Source: a virus. From it: a stretch of 48,451 bases of DNA. The notes beneath the pieces were generated by a model, which had not been told where the DNA came from, searched no databases, and worked only from the letters and a program-made list of their open reading frames with translations. Of the stretch, positions 44,272 through 48,451 are shown in pieces. The stretch lies in IMG/VR virus record IMGVR_UViG_3300032223_001928, positions 1-48,451 of that record; one strand, 5' to 3'. How positions within the stretch are numbered: position 1 is the first letter of the stretch; the number at the start of each line of letters is the position of its first letter. The position numbers and the translations under genes are program-made.

Positions 44272-44664
44272 TTATTTTTGAGGATTAAGAATCTTTGCTA
44301 TTTGTTCATCGCTAAGTTCAATCTGTCCTGCTAATTCTAAAAATCTCATGTATGGAGCTGGATTTATCGTTTTTCCTTTTCCTCTCAAAGAGAGCTGTCG
44401 GATTTCTGTATCGCTAATTAGAGCACCATGATCATCTTTTAATTTTTGTATAGCTCCAATTATATCTACGTTTTGTTTCTGTAACTGTTGAACTTTTGCT
44501 TTAGCTTCTGTTTCAAATTTTCTATAACTTGTTACAAGTGCGCTAATCGCTGGTAGGCTTATCATTGTTGCTGCTACACCGGCTGCAACTCCTGTCTTAA
44601 TACCAGCTTCTTGTTCTAATTCTTCCATAATAACTTTTTTTAAGTATTCTTTTGAAATTTTCAT
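44272..44664 (-). CDS. leader-bearing membrane protein (130 aa), probable virion-associated
   Basis: Begins MKISKEYLKKVIMEELEQ, a strong match to the shared leader, with IME as a possible cleavage site. A hydrophobic Ala/Gly segment follows (residues ~22-45: GVAAGVAATMISLPAISALV), then a coiled-coil domain. AGGAG before the ATG, and an ACTATTTA element 27 bp upstream. Ends at the promoter-in-terminator element. Confidence 0.75.
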   Translation of the reverse strand: MKISKEYLKKVIMEELEQEAGIKTGVAAGVAATMISLPAISALVTSYRKFETEAKAKVQQLQKQNVDIIGAIQKLKDDHGALISDTEIRQLSLRGKGKTINPAPYMRFLELAGQIELSDEQIAKILNPQK

Positions 44665-44690
44665 CTATTTTCTCCTATAGAATTTAGAGA

Positions 44691-44698
44691 TAAATAGT
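44691..44698 (-). promoter_or_regulatory. ACTATTTA element (candidate late promoter)
   Basis: AAACTATTTATC, directly after the stop of the gene at 44700 and 27 bp before the leader-bearing membrane gene. Confidence 0.4.
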
Positions 44699-44699
44699 T

Positions 44700-45473
44700 T
44701 TAACTTTTCTTCTTAGCCAACATTTTCTCTAGCTTTTCTATTCTATCTTTAAAATCTTCAAAATCTTCTGCTCCAAAAGAGAAGCCTTCTTCTTCCTCTT
44801 CTGTTTTTACTGGGATATTTCCAATCTTTCCTTCAAGTGCTGTGATTCTTTTTGATATAGCCACAAGTTTTGCATTACTCTTAAGTTGATGTGTTTTACA
44901 ATCTGTTGGCTCATCTTGTTTCTCTTCTTCTTTTTGAGAAGAGTCTCCACCTTTCTTAAATTTATTCTTTAAGAAATTCTTTAAGAGATTCATCAACATT
45001 GGTCCACCAACAGATGATACAACTCCTGCAATAGCGCCACTTAACATTGGTAAAGCAGCTTCTAGGCTCATTGGTGGCTTTGGAGGAGGTTTTATATCTA
45101 CATGCGGATGTTCAACTACCGCAACTGTTTGAACCTCTATTGAAGTAGCTATCTCTGTATTTGTGTCCAATAATACTGGCTGTGTGTATTTTGTCATTTT
45201 ATGTTGTTTTAGGATTTTATCTTTTGCATGTTCAGCAATATACTCTGGAGTGTCTTTGTGATCACATTCATCTGACATTGGAACCCAGTCACCATGAGCG
45301 TCTTGTTTCCATTCTGCTTCAACTTCGTGTCCGTGTTTATCTACTATTGTTTCCTGTACTCCAAAACACGATCCAGGGGGAACAATACAATCTTTAACCT
45401 CTATAAGAGCCTGTATAGGTAAGCAAGTTCCATCAGTAGGAAAATTACATAAGGGTTTATTTTCGTTTTCCAT
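44700..45473 (-). CDS. hypothetical membrane-associated protein (257 aa)
   Basis: N-terminal ~100 residues are Cys-containing (LCNFPTDGTCLP, DCIVPPGSCFG), then a Pro-rich linker (KPPPKPP), a hydrophobic segment at ~140-163 (LSGAIAGVVSSVGGPMLMNL), a Lys patch, and a C-terminal coiled coil ending LEKMLAKKKS. Grouped with two other single-helix membrane proteins. Possibly virion or membrane-contact proteins. Confidence 0.75.
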   Translation of the reverse strand: MENENKPLCNFPTDGTCLPIQALIEVKDCIVPPGSCFGVQETIVDKHGHEVEAEWKQDAHGDWVPMSDECDHKDTPEYIAEHAKDKILKQHKMTKYTQPVLLDTNTEIATSIEVQTVAVVEHPHVDIKPPPKPPMSLEAALPMLSGAIAGVVSSVGGPMLMNLLKNFLKNKFKKGGDSSQKEEEKQDEPTDCKTHQLKSNAKLVAISKRITALEGKIGNIPVKTEEEEEGFSFGAEDFEDFKDRIEKLEKMLAKKKS

Positions 45474-45479
45474 ATCTGA

Positions 45480-45776
45480 TTATTCTTTTGATTTTTTTGT
45501 GCTTTTTACCTTTTCTTTAAAGGCTGCTGCTTTTGCTTTTGATCTAGCAACTTCAGCTTCGATTTCAAGTTTTTTCATTTCTTCTTCATGCTTTAATTTA
45601 GCACGTTGATTCCAAAACTTCCAACCGGCACCACCGCCGACAACTGCAATAAGAGCTAATACTACTGTTAATGTGCTATTACCGCCAGCAATATCCTTTA
45701 ACGCTGCTAGTTCACTTGCTGCACTTTCTGGTTGTACTACTGATGCTGTTGTTTGTGGTACTTCTTGGTTTTCCAT
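45480..45776 (-). CDS. single-pass membrane protein (98 aa)
   Basis: Residues ~35-53 (TLTVVLALIAVVGGGAGW) form one transmembrane helix. It is followed by KFWNQRAKLKHEEEMKKLE and a Lys/Ala-rich helical tail that should lie in the cytoplasm. Strong AGGAGAAAGGAG site. First gene after the UvsX terminator, with an ACTATTTA element in between. Confidence 0.75.
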   Translation of the reverse strand: MENQEVPQTTASVVQPESAASELAALKDIAGGNSTLTVVLALIAVVGGGAGWKFWNQRAKLKHEEEMKKLEIEAEVARSKAKAAAFKEKVKSTKKSKE

Positions 45777-45811
45777 GTCTCCTTTCTCCTGTGGGTTAAA
45801 AACATATAAAA

Positions 45812-45819
45812 TAAATAGT
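45812..45819 (-). promoter_or_regulatory. ACTATTTA element (candidate late promoter)
   Basis: AAACTATTTATTTT, right after the T-tract of the UvsX terminator and 36 bp before the membrane gene. No sigma-70 promoter was seen in this gap, so the downstream three-gene group needs some promoter and this is the best candidate. Confidence 0.45.
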
Positions 45820-45822
45820 TTC

Positions 45823-45864
45823 TAAAAAAAGATCCCACCTTAAATTTTTATCAAGGTGGGATCT
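45823..45864 (-). terminator. intrinsic terminator of the UvsX gene
   Basis: 12-bp perfect stem AGATCCCACCTT/AAGGTGGGATCT (45853-45864 with 45830-45841), 11-nt loop, T7 tract. Confidence 0.92.
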
Positions 45865-45867
45865 AAT

Positions 45868-47013
45868 TTAATCAGTTAAAAGTTCTTGTTCGCCAGTTGA
45901 TTCTACACCTTCTACGTTATAAAAATTCTTTGAATCGCCTTCTCTATTATCGAACTTAACAATCACTTCTTGATCCATTAAATCTGTGATTGCCTTCTTA
46001 AAGGCTTCATCTGTTTTTAGTAGATTCTCCCAGCCTGATTGCTGGAATTTCTTTGGTTTACCATCGACTTCAATTTCATACCATGCACCGCTTTGTTTTA
46101 GGAATGGTTTAACTGCTTCAAAGATACTCTCTTCATCTAGAACACCAACATGGTCTGCCCACATAATACGGAATAAGCATTCTCGACCCTGTGTTCCAAA
46201 GCGAGATTTTTCAAGTCTCGCTTTAACTTCTGAACCAATTCGATATCCGCGAGAGTCAGTTACGAAACTATCTTTGGCTCTACGACCAGTTAACCAAATA
46301 CGCAAACTATATGAATAGGTTAGCGCTTTTCCGCCTGGAGTTGTATATTTCTCGCTATCCGTGGCATATTTTGGATTTTGTACGTTTAGATTTGTTTTTA
46401 GCTGATTCAACACAAGAAGCGCACTTTGTTTATTTGCAATTGGTTGAATAAGTTTAGACAAACCTTTTGACAAAATACGAGGTTTAACTGCCATTGAAGA
46501 ATTGGGGTCATAATCTCCCTCTAGATCTGTCCTTGAAGGAGTCAATGCAACTGAGTCCCAGATAAATAAAAACTTATCATCTGTTGATTTAAGCAGATCT
46601 TCAATAGTTTGAAGAACAAACTCTACTGAGTCTGCTTGTAGATAAAGTAGGTTCTCTACGTCACAACCAGCTTTAGCAAGAAAGTCTGGATCGATTGCAC
46701 TTTCGCTGTCGAAGTAGGCTACTGAGATGCCCTGTTTCTGGGCGTTTGCTGCGATTTGTGCAGCCATGTAGCTTTTTCCACTAGAACTCTCACCAGCAAG
46801 CTCGCTGATCTTTCCAACAGGGATGCCAGCCAACTTGCCTCTGCATATAATGGAATCAAGCCAACGTGATCCTGTAGAAATCCATTCAGTGACTTCGGTA
46901 GGATTTTCTTCTTGTAGGTCAAACGCTACCTCTCTTCCTGCTTTTTTGTTAATCATCGCTCGCATATCTGCGATTGATATTTTACCCGCTGAACTTGTCG
47001 CTTTTTTAGCCAT
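45868..47013 (-). CDS. uvsX: UvsX/RecA-like recombinase
   Basis: 381 aa. Walker A GESSSGKS (74-81), FLFIWDSVALTPSRTD (Walker B region), a loop region AVKPRILSKGLSKLI, and VLNQLKTNLNV followed by the Gly-rich PGGKALTYSYSLRIWL (loop 2 and following strand). Forms filaments on single-stranded DNA for recombination-dependent replication and repair, with the SSB upstream. Overlaps the small gene upstream by eight bases. Confidence 0.95.
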   Translation of the reverse strand: MAKKATSSAGKISIADMRAMINKKAGREVAFDLQEENPTEVTEWISTGSRWLDSIICRGKLAGIPVGKISELAGESSSGKSYMAAQIAANAQKQGISVAYFDSESAIDPDFLAKAGCDVENLLYLQADSVEFVLQTIEDLLKSTDDKFLFIWDSVALTPSRTDLEGDYDPNSSMAVKPRILSKGLSKLIQPIANKQSALLVLNQLKTNLNVQNPKYATDSEKYTTPGGKALTYSYSLRIWLTGRRAKDSFVTDSRGYRIGSEVKARLEKSRFGTQGRECLFRIMWADHVGVLDEESIFEAVKPFLKQSGAWYEIEVDGKPKKFQQSGWENLLKTDEAFKKAITDLMDQEVIVKFDNREGDSKNFYNVEGVESTGEQELLTD

Positions 47014-47212
47014 TTTTTAATTCTCCTACTGCTTTTTTTATTTCTTTTTCTAGTATTTGTAATAGAGTTTCTTCTACTGGGTATGAAGAAGAATTCTCTC
47101 TTAGATCTATCTGTTCCCACGTAAATTTAAAATATTTACCTGATTTGTGTTTAATCTTAGTGCCTTCTAAAATACAATCGTATTTTTTGAGCATATTTAT
47201 TATTTTTTCCAT
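47006..47212 (-). CDS. hypothetical protein (68 aa)
   Basis: Begins MEKIINMLKKYDCILEGTKI; basic with a beta-hairpin-like KIKHKSGKYFKFTW. Between the SSB terminator and uvsX, overlapping uvsX. Might be a small recombination accessory; not recognised. Confidence 0.75.
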   Translation of the reverse strand: MEKIINMLKKYDCILEGTKIKHKSGKYFKFTWEQIDLRENSSSYPVEETLLQILEKEIKKAVGELKNG

Positions 47213-47219
47213 ATAAAAC

Positions 47220-47257
47220 CTTAAAAAAAAGGGAGTAGATTTTTCACCTACTCCCTT
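47220..47257 (-). terminator. intrinsic terminator of the SSB gene
   Basis: 10-bp perfect stem AAGGGAGTAG/CTACTCCCTT (47248-47257 with 47229-47238), 9-nt loop, T8 tract. Confidence 0.92.
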
Positions 47258-47283
47258 AGTTATACTACACTAATTTTTAGTTG

Positions 47284-48069
47284 TTAAGAATCAAGTCCAA
47301 GTTCTGCAAAGGCATCATCTACCGGATTTGACTTTTTAGCTGTAGTTTTTGCTACAGGCTTGGCACCAAACTTAACAGTCTCACTTGAATCTTTTTCAGT
47401 ATCTTCCTCTGAACGATCACCAGCTAGATATTGATCTAGAATCACCCCAGCCTCTTCAGAGGTCTTACGTGGATGTAGCTTATCAAAATCTGGAATAGAG
47501 TCTAGAAGATCTCTGCATTCGTCTGGAGTGCCATTACATAGTTTAGTGGTCTTAACCCTAGCAGTAATCTTTGTCATTGGGTATGACTGACCTGGCGCTT
47601 TGCTGGTTGAAAGAGTTAGATCTCGACCCTCTTCAGGATCAGTAATATCACCATAGTCAGGATTTAGGACTAGATTGATTAGATCTTGATACGCATTCTT
47701 GCCGTATCCCCAAACCTTAACGCCTTCGTTATCTTCACCTCTAACAACGATTGGTGAGAAGAAACGCTGACGAGGTAGGAACTTCTTTGCCATCTTGGCA
47801 CTTTCTTCATTCTTTTCACGATATAGCTTGCTTGCAAAATCACAAGCAGCGCAGGTATCTCCAAAGTTCTTCTTTGGACATAGGAAGCCGCCTTGAGTTC
47901 CTAGTTCATAATGAAACCAATATTCCTTGAATGGATCACCGTCTGGTGTAGGAACTACACGGACTGTGTATGTATTGCCTTCTTTTGGACTCCAGAAAGA
48001 AGTCTTGTTACCGCCCTTGTTGTTTAGTGCATCTAGCTTCGCCTTCATCTTTTTAACGTCAATACCCAT
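47284..48069 (-). CDS. single-stranded DNA-binding protein, T4 gp32-like
   Basis: 261 aa from ATG 48069 (CAGGAGAAATAAC before it; a longer open frame crosses the promoter). KMKAKLDALNN resembles the gp32 N-terminal cooperativity region. SFWSPKEGNTYTVRVVPTP opens the OB fold, and CPKKNFGDTCAACD (C64, C73, C76) with H53 gives the gp32-type zinc site. The acidic/Ala-rich tail ends DDAFAELGLDS, a typical protein-docking tip. Coats ssDNA for the polymerase, helicase and UvsX. Confidence 0.92.
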   Translation of the reverse strand: MGIDVKKMKAKLDALNNKGGNKTSFWSPKEGNTYTVRVVPTPDGDPFKEYWFHYELGTQGGFLCPKKNFGDTCAACDFASKLYREKNEESAKMAKKFLPRQRFFSPIVVRGEDNEGVKVWGYGKNAYQDLINLVLNPDYGDITDPEEGRDLTLSTSKAPGQSYPMTKITARVKTTKLCNGTPDECRDLLDSIPDFDKLHPRKTSEEAGVILDQYLAGDRSEEDTEKDSSETVKFGAKPVAKTTAKKSNPVDDAFAELGLDS

Positions 48070-48119
48070 GTTATTTCTCCTGTTTGTCGGTCGGTAAATA
48101 TCCCGCCGAACTGTTATGT

Positions 48120-48148
48120 ACTCTACCACACTTAAATGGAGAGTTAAA
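48120..48148 (-). promoter_or_regulatory. sigma-70-like promoter of the SSB gene
   Basis: TTTAAC (48148-48143), 17-bp spacer, TAGAGT (48125-48120), 51 bp before the SSB ATG and overlapping the end of the gene upstream. Moderate match. Confidence 0.6.
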
Positions 48149-48383
48149 GAACAAAATTCACTTCTTTTTCTTGGATTTCTCCAAGAGCAGTATTCCAATT
48201 GAATACTCTAAATTCTTGTGCATCTAGATCCCAAACCAATTCTGCACCTTCGTTTAGAACCGGTGGTTTCTTGCCCTTTACTTTAGCATCTAAAAAACCT
48301 GGTGGCAAGTCTTTTAATTTAGCAAAGTGCATATTTCTTAGCGATCCATCTTTTTTTCTAAAATTAGCAAGATAACTTTTCAT
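48144..48383 (-). CDS. conserved phage hypothetical protein (79 aa)
   Basis: Begins MKSYLANFRKKDGSLRNMHF; ends with a WDLDAQEFRVFNWNT segment that I recall from small proteins of T4-like cyanophages near gp32. Weak ribosome binding site. Function unknown. Confidence 0.75.
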   Translation of the reverse strand: MKSYLANFRKKDGSLRNMHFAKLKDLPPGFLDAKVKGKKPPVLNEGAELVWDLDAQEFRVFNWNTALGEIQEKEVNFVL

Positions 48384-48451
48384 TTATTCTTGAATCTTTC
48401 TGCTGTGAAGCGTTACATAGCAATAATCGTACAGCTCCGATGTTGGATGTA
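48384..48451 (-). CDS. C-terminal end of an upstream gene, cut by the window edge
   Basis: The frame ending at TAA (48386-48384), directly abutting the next ATG, stays open to the edge: HPTSELYDYCYVTLHSRKIQ, then E. Tight spacing supports a real gene end; identity cannot be told. Confidence 0.45.
   Translation of the reverse strand, partial: HPTSELYDYCYVTLHSRKIQE

Noticed and set aside
48070-48198. 43-residue N-terminal extension of the SSB frame
   Set aside because: It reads through the SSB promoter and the end of the upstream gene; the internal ATG at 48069 has an ideal AGGAG and gives the gp32-like N-terminus.
1-48451. CRISPR array, insertion sequence, rRNA or integrase/attachment site
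   Set aside because: Looked for regularly spaced repeats, transposase motifs, rRNA blocks and integrase motifs; none seen.

Overview
This window looks like part of a large, AT-rich, double-stranded DNA bacteriophage genome, probably a jumbo or T4-superfamily-like tailed phage. The evidence is gene content: a T4-style replication and recombination set (gp32-like single-strand binding protein, UvsX/RecA, gp41-like helicase, RNase H/FEN-like 5' exonuclease) next to a bacterial-type family C DNA polymerase (DnaE). It also carries nucleotide metabolism genes (class II ribonucleotide reductase, ThyX, dUTPase, thioredoxin), chaperones (GroEL, a GroES/gp31-like protein, Hsp20) and a ClpP-like protease, RNA repair enzymes, UV endonuclease, tRNAs, homing endonucleases and dozens of tiny overlapping ORFs. 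Every supported gene lies on the minus strand. No terminase, portal, capsid or tail gene was recognised, so this is a replication/metabolism plus accessory/virion-cargo part of the genome. Promoters mostly look like host sigma-70 sites (TTGACA-like, 17 bp, TATAAT-like). The host cannot be named. The tRNA intron closely resembles those of cyanobacteria, but that is not proof of a cyanobacterial host.

Layout from the left: 1-467 holds a tRNA-Leu(UAA) gene cut by the window edge and interrupted in its anticodon loop by a 213-nt group I intron, then a class II tRNA with an unexpected UAU anticodon, and their promoter. 0.5-7.2 kb is a run of small hypotheticals with an Rnl2-type RNA ligase and a GP88-like protein. 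7.2-9.8 kb holds a MoxR-type AAA+ ATPase and a metallopeptidase/VWA protein. A detached relative of the ATPase C-terminus sits at about 1.1 kb behind a near-copy of the same tandem promoter cassette. 9.8-12.7 kb has small genes, promoters, a candidate structured RNA and a HAD phosphatase. 12.7-26.3 kb is a probable virion/late-type block. It contains several proteins with a shared short N-terminal leader, a DnaQ-like exonuclease, a Dps/ferritin-like protein, a GIY-YIG homing endonuclease, Hsp20, GroEL, two proteins with PD-(D/E)xK-like motifs, ClpP and a Glu-rich repeat protein. 26.3-32 kb holds a sigma region-4-like protein, dUTPase, a nucleotidyltransferase, a mannose-isomerase-like cupin and DnaE.

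32-36.4 kb holds small Zn-finger proteins, a possible sugar nucleotidyltransferase, ThyX with a truncated duplicate of its own N-terminus upstream, and the GroES-like protein. 36.4-39.6 kb is the most striking locus: a fractured class II ribonucleotide reductase. Its two halves carry the N- and C-parts of a split intein, separated by a free-standing endonuclease gene whose start codon lies inside a 19-bp perfect hairpin. 39.6-48.4 kb contains thioredoxin, the helicase, the exonuclease, a tiny lipoprotein, the UV endonuclease, three membrane/leader proteins, UvsX and the SSB.

In combination, the genes describe a phage that runs much of its own replisome, dNTP supply, protein folding and nucleic-acid repair. 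It is heavily colonised by self-splicing elements (group I intron, split intein, homing endonucleases) and uses compact junctions where terminators and promoters share the same DNA.
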